The notes: generated from the sequence alone by a model not told the origin. A DNA stretch of 64,000 bases from Acholoe squamosa (GCA_949317995.1 OX439036.1:105751669-105815668), one strand, 5' to 3'. Positions 21,903-33,222 are shown, counted from the stretch's first letter. Translations and numbers: made by a program.

Positions 21903-23750
21903 TGACAGTATGATGCACAATTTATCTTCATTCAGCACTGAGGAAGCACTGGCATATAGAGTTAAGCACCAGTATTGCAGCAGAGCATCATGCCAACCCT
22001 TTGGGAGTGTTCGAAACCTTTCGGTTTGGTTTAGTATAGTGGGCAGGGTGCAGTTGGTGATGGATATGGAGCACCAGTGGGCTGGAGCTGGCCACTCCGG
22101 GTCGCTGGCTGCGAGGTAGGACAAACCTAGACATGTTGATTGCTGGTGGGAGGGGGGGGGGGCTAGGCATCAGCAAGGAAGCAGCAGACACCCTCAGGCA
22201 GCCGTGGAGAAGGGAACACGAACACACACGTACCAGCCACACACTGTATTACCATCATGATTGTACAACGAGAAAACGAGAATAAAATCATTTATGAGCA
22301 TCCAGGAACCTTGAGGTTGGACTCTATTACGATCAAATGGCAAAGCATCTAACAATAACCCTGTGGAGTCACAATCCCACATTGGCATGATGAATGAATA
22401 GCGTATTGGCATTTATAAGCGCTGGGACGCTCATTGGTTTCATTGAGGCTCTCTCCCCAGCCTTTACAGTAAATCTTCAAATTTCAATATCTCTGTACCC
22501 AAGCACTTATTTATTCAAGACCGGTGCTTCTTCAAGACCCAATGCTGTTACGCTGTAGCCCTGGCGGATTATTCGCCCTCATGCTGTCCTTAATGTGTTA
22601 ATGGGATATTTGCACAGTATAGAAGAAATTTGTGAGAAGTGGGGTGAGAAGACTGAAGAGTTCTATACCCTCCTCAGGGGGCCACGTCTGGGCCCATTGG
22701 GGGGAGGGGATCGGAATGGTGTTTGCTGATATCAGGATCTTCAGAACAGAGCCCTGGGACACCCTGACTGTTGGAATAAGTTCAATTTACCACTTTGTTA
22801 ATTTTGTTTGTGTTTTCAATATTGCCAACTTCATTCCATACCAGGCTTACACTTAAGAAATCCCCAGCTTTGAATTAGGACATGGAGACCTATTGTGGGA
22901 TTAGGCCAATGATTCTCAAGATTTGAGTGATGTCTCCCCAGAAGATTGTTGTTTGCAGTCATATGTGATGATACTTAGAACAACAGAGGGAATTTAATGG
23001 GGGTGGTTGGGGCTTGTAGAACAATGGTCATACGCATGGTTGAGTGTTCCATCAGTGCTCAAGTTATCAAAGCCTTAACTCGACCACTTGATTTTGAGCA
23101 CTTTTAAAGTGCTGTTCTATGACATGGTGATGATTTCCTAACTCCTGCTAATGCAAAGGTGGAAAAGGAGTAAATCCTCGTGTATAATCTGCGCCTTATA
23201 TGTTGGGTATTACAGTAGTAACTTGCGAAACTGTCCCCAACCGTCAATTTCACTGTATCACTAATATTGTACAGTATTTTACAAACCGTGCTCTCCCCCG
23301 GGCTCTCCCCTTCCACTTCGTCTGTCTCTACCTATCTCTTACCACTCCTCCTTACTTGTGTTACCCTCTGCAGGCATCGCATTACCAGATACCATGGCAG
23401 TGACATCAGAACCGGACATCTCCCCTAATCTGGTAACACCAAGTCTAGGTACCACCCAGCCCTGGTCCCACCCCCTGATTATAACTGACAGGTAGCAGAT
23501 AGCCCATAGTCAGAATGGTACACAGCAGTTCATCTTTCAGTGTCATCCATGCTGATGGACAGTGTGTAAGGTCTAGACTGCATCATGTAAGTTTTAAGGA
23601 GGGATTCCCTCTGCAGAATCTCCCCCTTAGACGGGACATCATTTCAATCTAGTCCATGTTTGGATCTGTGATGTGTGGACCAGCTAGGATCCTTATCTAG
23701 ATGAAGTCTGGGGCACTAGACCTGTAATATCAAGACCCTTTCTTATTGTT
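21903..23750. other. No gene recognised; GCGCTTATT-type fragment
   Basis: About 1.8 kb. A GCGCTTATT-family fragment lies at about 22395-22560 (AAGCACTTATTTATTCAAGA, GACCGGTGCTTCTTCAAG). A hairpin arm of family P (GCAGCAGAGCATCATGCC) occurs near 21975. Nothing else is supportable. Confidence 0.5.
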
Positions 23751-23759
23751 GAATAAACC

Positions 23760-24310
23760 TAGATAGGGCTGGGTCATGAGGACTAGTACTATCAGGACCC
23801 TAGTTGTGGCAGGAGTCTGGATAGGACCAGGTACCATCAGGACCCTTATTTAGTTGTGGCAGGAGTGTGGGTAGGACTATAGGTACCATCAGGTCCCTTA
23901 CCTAGTTTGGCAGGAGTGTAGTTCGGACCGGGTACCATCAGGACCCTTTAACTAGATGTTGCAGGAGTGTGGGACTAGGTACCATCGGGACCCTTACCTA
24001 GCTGTGGCAGAAGTCTGGATATGATTGGGTACCATCAGGACCCTTACCTAGCTGTGGCAGAAGTCTGGGTATGACTGGGTACCATCAGGACCCTTACCTA
24101 GTCGTGGCAGAGGTCTGGGTAGGATTGGGTGCCATCAGGACCCTTACCTAGTTGTGGCAGAAGTCTGGGTAGATCTGGGTACCATCAAGACCCTTACCCA
24201 GCTGTGGCAAGTGTATGTGTAGGACTAGGTACAGTAAGCAACCTATCCTATTTGTGGAAGGAGTGTAGATAGGACTAGACACCATCAGGGCCCTTTCCTT
24301 CTTGGAAGAG
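23760..24310 (+). repeat. 50-bp tandem array, about 11 units
   Basis: The unit contains GGACCCTTACCTAGCTGTGG, then CAGAAGTCTGGGTAGGATTG and GGTACCATCA, and measures 50 bases in the better copies (for example 23980-24180). Outer units are more diverged. Transposon ends are not visible around it. Confidence 0.9.
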
Positions 24311-24685
24311 GACCTGAGAGGAGGAGTCTAACCACTCTGCCTTTGCACTAATTAACCCTTCCTAATCCCCCAGCATTAGATGGGGTGAGGTTAATGGGTT
24401 CATGTTAGCTAAGTGAAGACCTCTGTTATGGTATGCTATAGGAACAACTTGTCGGCAAATGCCACTGTGTGATAGACGATTAGTAGATATCGTACCATAT
24501 AGTAACCACATTGGCATGTATAATGCCTGGGCTCCAATTGATTTCAGCTATGTTATACCCCAGGTTTCCTTTCAAGACCAGACCTTATTGAAGGCCAAAT
24601 TTGAGTAAAGTATCTTAGACTCCAACTGGCTCTGCATCCCATTGTTCCAACTGTAGGTTTATTTCCACATTCTACAGTTTGCAGG

Positions 24686-24803
24686 GCCAGCAGGAGGTTT
24701 TATGAATTAGGTCAGTTCTGGCAGGAGGTTTTGTGAATTAGGTCAGGAATTAGGCAGGAGTTTTTGTGAAACAGGCCAAGTGTAGAAGGGGGTTTCATGA
24801 ATC
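24686..24803 (+). repeat. Short degenerate tandem repeat
   Basis: Four irregular units contain GGCAGGAGGTTTTGTGAATT or a close variant, with period about 25-40 bases. Confidence 0.65.
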
Positions 24804-24851
24804 AGGTGATTTTTGAAGAGCAGATGAAATTCTTGAGAAAATATTGTCACC

Positions 24852-24926
24852 TATGGGATCCGCACCCACGCAGCAGACAGTGCTGGGATCCTAAGTCTCA
24901 TGTGCTAACCATTACACCATGAGTCC
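24852..24926 (-). ncRNA. tRNA-like unit (Gln-like A box), probably a relic
   Basis: On the minus strand ATGGTGTAATGGTTAGCAC is an almost standard A box and GGGTGCGGATCCC a weakened B box. The T stem pairs, but the acceptor stem does not. This is likely a tRNA pseudogene or SINE head. Confidence 0.5.
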
Positions 24927-25029
24927 TCAGCTGATACTGTGGGTGTTAGAACATCTACTGAATGGTGATTAGCTACCACTATGACTGAGTAATAGATTAT
25001 AGATAAACAGGGTACTTTCACTTTGAAAG

Positions 25030-25110
25030 TCTGACCAGTCAATGTAGTATAGTGGTTAAGGCCTGGGACTAGACATCTAGACCACACAAGTTCAAACCCC
25101 TGGTGTGATT
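25030..25110 (+). ncRNA. tRNA-like unit (Asp-like A box), probably a relic
   Basis: GTAGTATAGTGGTTAAGGCC is a good A box of the tRNA-Asp kind, followed by AAGTTCAAACCCC as a B box. The anticodon region CTAGACATCTAG is palindromic and the acceptor stem is poor. Confidence 0.5.
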
Positions 25111-25277
25111 TTATTTTCATTCTCAGTTGGCCATTGTCAATTTTGCAACAGATTCTAAAAATAATGTATTATAATGAATATCCCCTGAATGCTAATAGGA
25201 TAAAAGGGGCTTCAGGGAGGCCTCTTACAGATACCCTTTTTACTTTGTATGTGTAGCTATGTTAAAAAGATTGTCCC

Positions 25278-25352
25278 CATACAGTCTTGAACCCACATTC
25301 TGTGATTCACAGTTAAACTTGCTAACCAATATACTATTGAGATTGCTGGTGC
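25278..25352 (-). ncRNA. tRNA-like unit (Asp-like A box), probably a relic
   Basis: On the minus strand AATAGTATATTGGTTAGCAA serves as an A box, CTGTGAATCACAG forms an anticodon-arm-like hairpin, and GTGGGTTCAAGAC is a B box. It alternates in orientation with the two preceding units within 500 bases. Confidence 0.5.
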
Positions 25353-25506
25353 TTGTAAGCTAGAAGACCATATATTTATCATAGCTTTGATTCACAGCCA
25401 GTATAGAAGATTCAAATCCTCTTCTAGGCCTCTACACTTTATGTCAAAATATGCTTATATTCATGGTTTTACTGTTGTATGAACTTCTGTGGATGGAGTA
25501 TAAGTA

Positions 25507-25585
25507 AGAAAACCTCCTTGGAGCTGGAGGATTTGCCACAAAACCTTTTTTTGTGGCAAATCCTCCAGCTCCGCGGAGGTTTTCT
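25507..25585. repeat. Near-perfect 37-bp-arm hairpin with 5-nt loop
   Basis: The left arm AGAAAACCTCCTTGGAGCTG continues to GCCACAAAA. The right arm is its reverse complement, with TT against GC as the only visible mismatch; the loop is CCTTT. The geometry resembles a microRNA precursor or a tiny fold-back element, but no second copy or family member is visible in the window. Confidence 0.85.
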
Positions 25586-25589
25586 ATTA

Positions 25590-26484
25590 CAAATACTCTT
25601 GTCCCTCACACTTATTCAAGACCGGCGCTGGTTCAATACCTGATGCTTATACAGGCCAATACTTTATAAGCTTTAATTACATGGTGGCTCAGTTTATATA
25701 TAGTGTATGCTTTGTCCTCCTGTGATTATAACATATATGTTAGCAGCTTAAAATGCCATGCCTATTCATATTCTATATCTAGTTTATCACTATCGCTAAA
25801 GATATATGATCAAGCATCTAAGGAAGTTGTATTGAATATAATAAACATAGATAAAATATTTATCAAATACCACTCTTTCTTCATGGTCAATATAACACAT
25901 TTAAAATTGAAATACAGATTTTAGTGATTATTTGAACCCCTGTGTCTGGAAATATATATCCCTTACAGACAGCAGAAAGTGTGGGGGTTTTCCGTCTATT
26001 TATTTTAATCAAGGTGATTAATCTAATGACAGTTGCCAATTAAGTCACAACTCCTTTTATTCAAATCCCTTGATCACCTTAAGAGGAACAGATTATACTC
26101 AACAGCTAAAAAAGCTGAAATTAAAACATGAACTTTTTTTAATTTTTTTTTTATTGATAATCAACAAGCAGATGGTCTTCCTTATGAACAGGGAACAAAG
26201 AAGATAAAAACCCATAATTTTCTTAACATGGGCTTCTGTTGAATAAGCTTCTTGTGTCATTTCCGGTTCTTGCATTAAAAACCGTAGCTGGTAAAAATGG
26301 GCCTTTCAGGAAACTACCCTTATCTGAACACAGGGCCTCCTTAGTGGCGTCAAAGGGAGATAATGGCAGCTAAGGAGGCTATTGTGGAAAGTCTGAGTTA
26401 CTGGATTAGGTTGGTGCTCATTGAATACTTCCACAAAAAGTTAAAGGTCCTGATGGTAATAAAGTGGATGGCAAAAATGTTATT
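25590..26484. other. No gene recognised
   Basis: AT-rich DNA with a GCGCTTATT-family fragment at 25595-25665 and a poly-T stretch near 26135-26150. No coding sequence is supported. Confidence 0.5.
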
Positions 26485-26556
26485 TGGATTCTCCGGGATT
26501 TGAACCCGGGACCTCCTGACTTCAGAGCAGATGCTCTACTTCTGAGCTAGGAATGC
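26485..26556 (-). tRNA. tRNA-like gene, uncertain function (loop would read TGA)
   Basis: On the minus strand a cloverleaf can be drawn: acceptor GCATTCC / AGAATCC (5 of 7 pairs), D arm GCTC / GAGC, anticodon arm TCTGC TCTGAAG TCAGG (4 of 5 pairs, loop triplet TGA), and a perfect T arm CCGGG TTCAAAT CCCGG. A serine tRNA should have a long variable arm, which is absent. With the mismatches, this favours a tRNA-derived SINE or pseudogene over a working gene. The T arm is nearly identical to the units at 52.0-52.5 kb. Confidence 0.5.
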
Positions 26557-26851
26557 ACACCTACCATTCTATCTATATATAATCCACATCAGCACGATAC
26601 ACAAGGGGCAGCTTTCACTGAATGACCTGTCCCTGCGGTCTAGTATATCCAGAGGGGTAAGGGATATGCTAGGGGTGTGATAGGACTCACAGCCAGAGTG
26701 AGATTGTACATTTTATAACTATAAGATCTCATGTTTCAAAGGTTGAGAGATAAAGCGATATATGATGGAAACAGTCTGGTTTGTGAACCTTTCATACAGA
26801 CCTTCTCGTATAACATGAGGCTCATTGTATCTTCATGATTAGTTCTTAGGT
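26557..26851. other. No feature seen
   Basis: About 300 bases without recognisable content. Confidence 0.5.
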
Positions 26852-27145
26852 CCCTTTAAAGGCCGCTGATGCAGGAGTGAATCATGCCCATTGGTCGTCA
26901 TGATGCACCAATGAAGTACTGGTGAGACTTCTCGACAACACTTCATTGGAGCATCATGCCGACCCTGTGGGGTCAATTCATAAACTCCCAGAGGGTCGGC
27001 ACCAATGAAGTGCTGGCGAGCAACCCAGCGAGCAATCTCATCAGCACTTCACTGGTGCATCATGCCGACTTTAAAAAGGTCAACTGTCATGATATGATGC
27101 GTATTTTGTAACACTTGCCAGGGCTTCATTCACGCATCATATGTG
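26852..27145. mobile_element. Multi-hairpin element (family P), copy G, rearranged
   Basis: Begins CCCTTTAAAGGCCGCTGATG without an intact TTAA. It has a left hairpin, the GCCGACCCTGTGGGG stem and a disordered right half in which ACCAATGAAGTGCTGGCG is followed by an altered arm. Confidence 0.7.
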
Positions 27146-28018
27146 CTTTAAAAGGGCCAGCGTGATGCTCTAATACAGTGCTTGCCAGTCAATGGCTGGG
27201 GTGAAACAGTGCTATCTGGATTTTATCTTATATCAAAACAAAGGGTTATAAAATTTATAGTCCCTTCCCATATGTAATGTGATTTTGGTCATGAAAGGTT
27301 AGGGCCATTTGTTAACCTTTCAAGTCCACATAGCGTATCATGCTAACAGGAGTGTATCACTCCTCACTCATGACGCATGAGCACCGGCTTGTTGCCTATA
27401 AGTCCATGTAAAAAACAACAACAAACAAAAACAGTGGCCCAGAGCCGAGACCCCAGCCCCAACCCACCCCCCACCAATAGAATCTTGCCGCTGCCATCAA
27501 GGAGTGTAGATACTGTAGAATCCTTGCTGCCATTATAGCACTATTAGGGGACCTTAAATGGCCACTGACAGTTCTAGCCTTTGAAGCTGTTGCTCAGGCC
27601 CTTAAAAGGCCACTGACAGTTGTTGCCTTTGAAGTTGTGGACTATTGTAATGTTACTACTGAGGATAAACCATGTCATGTGCCTCATAGAACACACAGCC
27701 TGGCTAAACACCAATTAATTTCAAAAGTAAAAAAAAAATGTTAAACCCAACTCGAATAAAAATAGATGAATATTTACTTTCTTCCTACCACCCATCCACC
27801 TGTGCCCCCCCCAAAAAAAAAAGAATATAGAGGAAAATAATCCCTTAACAACAACTGAAATCCATAAAATGCATCCATTTTCATTTTGATAAAAAAAGAC
27901 CTCCCCGTTAGGGAAGTGGTCAGTTGGGGGAGGCAGGTAGCAGATGTCAGAGGCCAGTAACCCCTTCCACCCCGCAGCCCCTTCCCCCATCTCCACACCC
28001 CTCAACTCAGTCCTAGTG
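27146..28018. other. No gene recognised
   Basis: A short direct repeat is visible (TGGCCACTGACAGTT and AGGCCACTGACAGTT near 27560 and 27608). Minus-strand frames at 27721-28062 lie in low-complexity DNA and lack any domain. Confidence 0.5.
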
Positions 28019-28277
28019 TTAACCCTATGAGGGCCGCTGATGCAGGAGTGCATCATGCCCATAGGTCAACATGATGCACCAATTAAGTTCTGCCTAGTCT
28101 GCTTGCCAGCACTTCATTGGGTCATCATGCCGACCCTCCAGGACTGTATCAACCCCCAAAGGCTCGTCATGATGCACTGATGTAGCCCTGGCGAGTTACT
28201 CGCCAGGGCTGCATTTGTGCATCATGACGACCAATGACCATGATGCATTTATGCATCAACAGCCTTTAAAGGGTTAA
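28019..28277. mobile_element. Multi-hairpin TTAA element (family P), copy H, complete
   Basis: Begins TTAACCCTATGAGGGCCGCT and ends CTTTAAAGGGTTAA with TTAA at both sides. Of all copies it shows the layout best: terminal stem, left hairpin (CACTTCATTGG-type), central CGACCCTCC stem, right hairpin (TGTAGCCCTGGCGAG / CTCGCCAGGGCTGCA), terminal stem. The two hairpins carry different arm sequences, each matched to its own partner. Confidence 0.87.
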
Positions 28278-28569
28278 AGGCGCCCCCTACAGGCCATCTG
28301 TCAGTACTGCTCATCCTGTGCATCCTCCTAACTCAATTATCTTTTAACCCTTTCTTTTCCAAGTATTAGATGATGCAGAATAAATATGTGATTGCTTTTT
28401 CTTTTTATCTGATGCTTGAATGGAGTCTTGGTGAGAATAACTCGCCAGCGCTGCATTTATGCATCATATACTATGCGTACTATAATACTATCATCCTTGA
28501 TTGACACATTCCCGAAGTATTAATGGCACCAGCAGTGTATGGTAATGAAAAGAATAGTTTAAAGCTTTA

Positions 28570-28784
28570 CACTCTAAGAAATAACTGTTTAATTTTACTA
28601 GTGATGCTCAATCAACTGAACAATGGACCACCGTAATTGCATTTCAATGAAGCAGTGCAGTTTCTGCAATGAAGCAGTACAGAACACACTGTGGTACAAG
28701 GAATCTCCGTGAAAATAATGATGGATATTTGGCAACTTTGGGAAATGGATTTCACTGTTATTTCGACGACAGTTATTTTCAGTG
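28570..28784. mobile_element. MITE, CACTGTAAAAA family, copy 3, TA on both sides
   Basis: Bounded by CACTCTAAGAAATAACTGTT and AACGACAGTTATTTT-type sequence ending in CAGTG, 215 bases, with TA directly outside both ends. The interior matches the 104 and 16368 copies in several blocks. Confidence 0.75.
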
Positions 28785-29374
28785 TAGGCATCACACAATT
28801 TGTAAAGGGTTCAAATATTTTTAATCTCTCCTCTCCCATCTCTACCCCTCTCTGACCTTGTTTCCTTTCTCATTTCTTTTTAATCTCTTCTTATTACTCT
28901 TATTTCCCTCACTTCTACCATGAGTGGGTTTTTCATTAAACACATTCACATCAGAAGAAATTAATTCACCTTTATGATTGTTTTAATTCAATTCCCCTTT
29001 TATGACAAACAGTGGCCTTTTAAATGAGGCCCTTTTACAATGACAATAGCCGTGTTAATGTCTGCCCTAATCCAAATGTCAGATATTATGACTATCCTTT
29101 CTCTTCTGGCACCAAGGTCAGTTCTCATTTAGGGCTTTGTGAGGAGTATAGTGATTTTTTTTAAAAAAACTATGACGTGCTCAAATATATTGACATGATG
29201 CACGGACACGGATGAAACAGAATTGAGGCATCATGCTGAACCGTTGATACACTCTCGATGTGCCCGTGTGATGCCCGATTGCTGCATAGATCAGTTACTG
29301 TCAATTTATGCAATGGGTTGTTAGGGCGACAAATGAACACAAAGCAACGAGATACCATGTAGTCGTCAAAGGGT
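28785..29374. other. No gene recognised; possible family P relic
   Basis: The stretch 29190-29300 (ACATGATGCACGGACACG, TTGAGGCATCATGCTGAACC) may be an old family P copy. No gene is seen. Confidence 0.45.
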
Positions 29375-29533
29375 TTAACCCTTTAAGCCGCTGATGCAGG
29401 AGTGCATCATGCCCATTGGTCATCATTGCTCCAATGAATTGCTGGTGAGCAGTCTCGCGAGCAATTCATTGGTGCATCATGCTGACCAATGGGCATGATG
29501 CATTAATGCATCAGTGGCTCTTAAAGGGTGTAA
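29375..29533. mobile_element. Family P, short single-hairpin form, copy I
   Basis: Begins TTAACCCTTTAAGCCGCTGA and ends CTTAAAGGGTGTAA. At 159 bases it has only one internal hairpin (CCAATGAATTGCTGGTGAGC / CTCGCGAGCAATTCATTGG) and lacks the central stem, so it looks like an internal deletion derivative that kept its symmetry. The arms read GAATTGC instead of GAAGTGC, and the change is present in both arms. Confidence 0.85.
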
Positions 29534-30418
29534 CAGATGTTTTAGCCTGAAGGACTCCAGGAGCACCCCATATTGCATATTGAATAATTCCACACAGTAC
29601 AGAAAAGCAGACATTCCTACATTCAGTTTCCATAGAAACGACCATGGCGGTGAAAACAAAGCCACCAATTACCCCTCACTAAGTGAGCGATATTATATGA
29701 ATATTCCCACACACGCAAGCACAAAACTGGCTGTCACAACTATGAAGGTATCCATTTGTAACATTGATAGATTTGTTATAGGATTTCTATAGGGACAGTC
29801 TGATATATGTATAGATGTGTTTAGGGTCATTAGAAGGCTTTTTATTCTCTATATAGAAAGGGCAATTTCTCTGATGTTTTAAAAGCACTGGGGAATTATT
29901 ATCTCTATGTCTACTTAGATGGTTAGCTGTATGTAACCCTTCAAATACTGTTTAGGTTCATATGCCGGATGATGCAACAGTGCAATGCTTTTGTGTAAAT
30001 TTGGCCTTGGCGTATTTAGTCCAAAAGACCCTGTGATATATGCAAATTATCTTATTTTGCTGGCCTCCTGTTTTTCAAATCTTTGTATGTACATTATTTG
30101 ATTGATAAAAATATCAACCATGACATCATCACACTATTTAGTTGATAGGATATCAGTCGTGATGTGTTCTTGATGACAGAAATAAAAGAAAACAACAACA
30201 GCACGAACAACATTTTCTATTTTCTATTCTCTTTAATGGGAAATAGATCTGAAAATACACTGGCCATGTTTTTTTTTGTATTCGCAAATAATGTGGTGTT
30301 TTCTTTTTTGTACTTTTTTGTTCAGTACCAATTCATTAATACATATACGTTCATAAAATTCTCAGAAATCTCAAAAGTATAACACAACAAGTGTAGTAAT
30401 GAATTATTCATCAATACA
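29534..30418. other. No gene recognised
   Basis: About 880 bases, AT-rich, with short frames lacking any recognisable domain. Confidence 0.5.
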
Positions 30419-30548
30419 TGACCCTCGTAAAACTGAACAGTGAACCACCATAATTGAAAAGCAATTGCAATGCAGTGTAGTTTTAACAAGAAGCCCCAGG
30501 TGGTAGGAGGGTGGTACACAAATATACAAGGAATCTTTGTGAAAATAA
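30419..30548. mobile_element. MITE, CACTGTAAAAA family, copy 4, truncated by HP-B
   Basis: The blocks GACCCTCGTAAAACTGAAC, AAGCCCCAGGTGG and GGTGGTACACAAAT match copies 1 and 2. The element stops at GAAAATAA where HP-B begins; the missing right end is not found beyond HP-B. Confidence 0.7.
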
Positions 30549-30896
30549 AATGGTAAAGGTGAACGATGATTAGTTTGAGCCGACCGTTTCTTCACGAGCG
30601 TGTCCTGCCCTTTCCGCACGAGGCCGGTAGGCCGAGTGCGGAGCGGGCAGGACAAGGACACGCGAGTGAAGAAACAGGAGGCAGGAGGCTCAAACTAATC
30701 ATCTTTACATTTATGTCAAGGTGTTTGGGTGGATAGTTATTCGTTATTTGATCACTATCCTTCAAAATTAACCCTTATTCACCTACCACCAATGCGAAAT
30801 GCTGACCGCCGCCATTTTGAATGTTTACATTTCAAAAAGGCTGCACATGCACGGTGGACCTATGATGTCATCGTGTGGATTTCCTGCGGGTTATTT
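30549..30896 (+). mobile_element. Hairpin-headed repeat HP-B, copy 2
   Basis: Same layout as 12739-13080: AATGGTAAAGGTGAAC, outer stem GATTAGTTTGAGCC / GGCTCAAACTAATC, inner stem GTCCTGCCCTTTCCGCAC / GTGCGGAGCGGGCAGGAC, then GCCGCCATTTTGAATGTTTA, GCTGCACATGCACGGTGG and an end near CGGGTTATTT. The inner stem differs from copy 1, yet its arms still pair. Confidence 0.85.
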
Positions 30897-30929
30897 TATA
30901 TCTCTCCCTAACACGCATTTAGAACCTCA

Positions 30930-31140
30930 TGGTGCTTCAATGCAATACGCCCTTCGCTTATCACCAAGGCTGCAGTCATGCGTTATTCCGACTCTATGGA
31001 GTTGATTCAGAAAAGCTGCCAGGAAGATGGAGTCATCATACACAGATTTATACTTAGGCTCATACATACTTATATATCACTGTCTTATTGTATACCAACT
31101 GACACCGGGCATGATTCATTAATGCGGCCCTTAAAGGGTT
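30930..31140. mobile_element. Degraded family P copy
   Basis: Parts of the family remain: GGCTGCAGTCATGCGTTATT, GACTCTATGGAGTTGATTCA and a right end CGGCCCTTAAAGGGTT. Confidence 0.5.
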
Positions 31141-33199
31141 GGATTATGCACAAATCTAACAAAGCTGGAACATACAGAATTGTATGATTCATGGTAAAAC
31201 GCTTGGTGACAGAGACTATTAGACAAAGTGAAACCCTACCCCTGGGGGTGGTGGCACCTGTCACACGGCCCCATTATACACTAATTTACTGCAGCATCCC
31301 TAACTATAGACCAACTGTATGTACGCTGTATATTAGTCATATGAGTATACAAAGGGTGATACTTCTTATAGGATTCTTGAGGAGGTAAGTGTTAAAAGAA
31401 AGAGAAAGACTTTCGGGGGGGGGGCGGTATAGATTAACTGACCCTACACAGAAAAAAATGAACCTAATTGTCTTAGGCAAACATTAGCTGAAATGCCTAA
31501 CTTTCAAAGCCAAGTTGGGAGTTTGCATGTGCCCAAACCACTGAAATTTTCTTAGGAGTTTACAGCTAACTATTAGGACAATTTCCTAACTTGCCTGAAT
31601 TTCCCTAGGTATCATACACTATTTTCATTTATAGATGATTCCTAAACTCAGAGTGACACTTAAAGACAGGGTTCTAACACAAAGAATAGTACTGATCAGC
31701 ATTTTCTTTAGCTAAAGGTGCAGCTTTTACCCTAGGATGTCACTTTCAGTTTTTCATGGCTATTCTAGATATATGAGTATATTTGAATATCCATAAAACA
31801 GGTGTTTTATATTCTCTTTCCTTCCTCCTTCCATGATTTATAAACTTATTCGGTGTAGGTTGTTAATTTATTATGTCATGTTGAATTGTAAAGGCCTTAT
31901 CATGCTAATAGTCACTGTAATCACCATTATTTTTATATTCATGGGCTTCTACATGATATACTGGGAAAATCCTCATGCAAACCACACTGCCACCTTGATA
32001 ATGATAATGAGTTGGAATAACTACTGAGCTAAAAGATATTAAGTCACTGAATTCTGGTGGATATATGTGTAACACACATACTTTACCCCCATATGAATAA
32101 TTTCATCAGAATTAGATGTTTAATTTCCTCAATATATTCTACGTGTACCTCAGAGGTGCACGTTGAAATCCAGTTTTGAAACAGGCAAAAATATAATATT
32201 TCAACTTTTGGTGATATTAAATCCATTCTGAAACAGATTGACTTTGGCTATAATAAAGAGATATTAGGCACTATGCCATAATTTGATATTTCATACATTA
32301 AAATATCAAATATAGCACCCATAGCCAATATAGCAACTTTGGAAACAGATTTGCCTAATATGTCTACTGATAGAGGTTTTGAAACAGGCCCCTGGTGGGA
32401 AGAAAACTACTATCCCTTAGACAAAACTGCTACCCCTTAGACAAAGTCCAATCTTCTCTTTTGGCTAAGTCAAGTCAGCTTTCCTGAATAGGTTAGTCAA
32501 TACTGCTAACATGTTAGTCAGATGTTAGTCATGTGTTGGGTGTTTTGCCTAATTGGGTGAGGGAGAGAGAGAGAGAGGGGGGAGGATAGGGAAGGAGTGT
32601 GTGTGTCTGTCGAAAAGGAGTGAAGTCCTTCTACATTCAGTTTGGTAAAGGTTGTGGTTCCACTTGAATTGAGCCTGTAATAGGCACTAAATTGGCCTTA
32701 TATATGGCTATAGAGTGATTAGATTACCCACTGACAGCATCAGATAAGGTATAGGATACCAGTAGGGGGCCAGGTGTTCACAACACTCCATGACACCCCC
32801 CAATACTTAGGAACCTCCCCTACCCCACCCACTCCTCTCCTACCAAAGACATTACCCTTCCTCACCTTTACTAGATAATACCAGTCTATTCCGAGTTAGC
32901 AGGTTGTCCAATGGGCGCCGCCATTACTGAAGCTTGTTATCAGCGAGTTCTACTGATAACACCTATCAGATGGGTACCAGTTGGCCCCCCGAGAGGACCA
33001 CAGTAAATAGTTGGTGTCATTTCATCGGCTGATAATCAAACCAGCTACGGTCATATACGGAAAAACCTTTTCCCCTCGCAGGTCTTTCGGTTCTGCAATT
33101 AGATTACATTCTGAAGGCCTGGATTGATCTTGGCAGGACCGAACACCTCAAGATTTTTATTGTCAGAAAATGTTTTAATCATTCAACTCTTTAGAACTT
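31141..33199. other. No gene recognised
   Basis: About 2 kb. Related phrases TTAGGCAAAC near 31480 and TTTGCCTAATTGGG near 32540 face each other and may mark the ends of an unidentified element; a GA-rich patch follows at 32560-32590. No reading frame is convincing. Confidence 0.45.
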
Positions 33200-33222
33200 G
33201 ACAAACTGTAACGACTTTTATT

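Noticed and set aside
26485-26556. Functional serine tRNA
   Set aside because: The loop would read TGA, but the long variable arm of serine tRNAs is missing and two acceptor pairs fail; the T arm matches SINE-like units elsewhere.
27721-28062. 113-codon minus-strand frame
   Set aside because: It runs through low-complexity A- and C-rich DNA and into a family P element.
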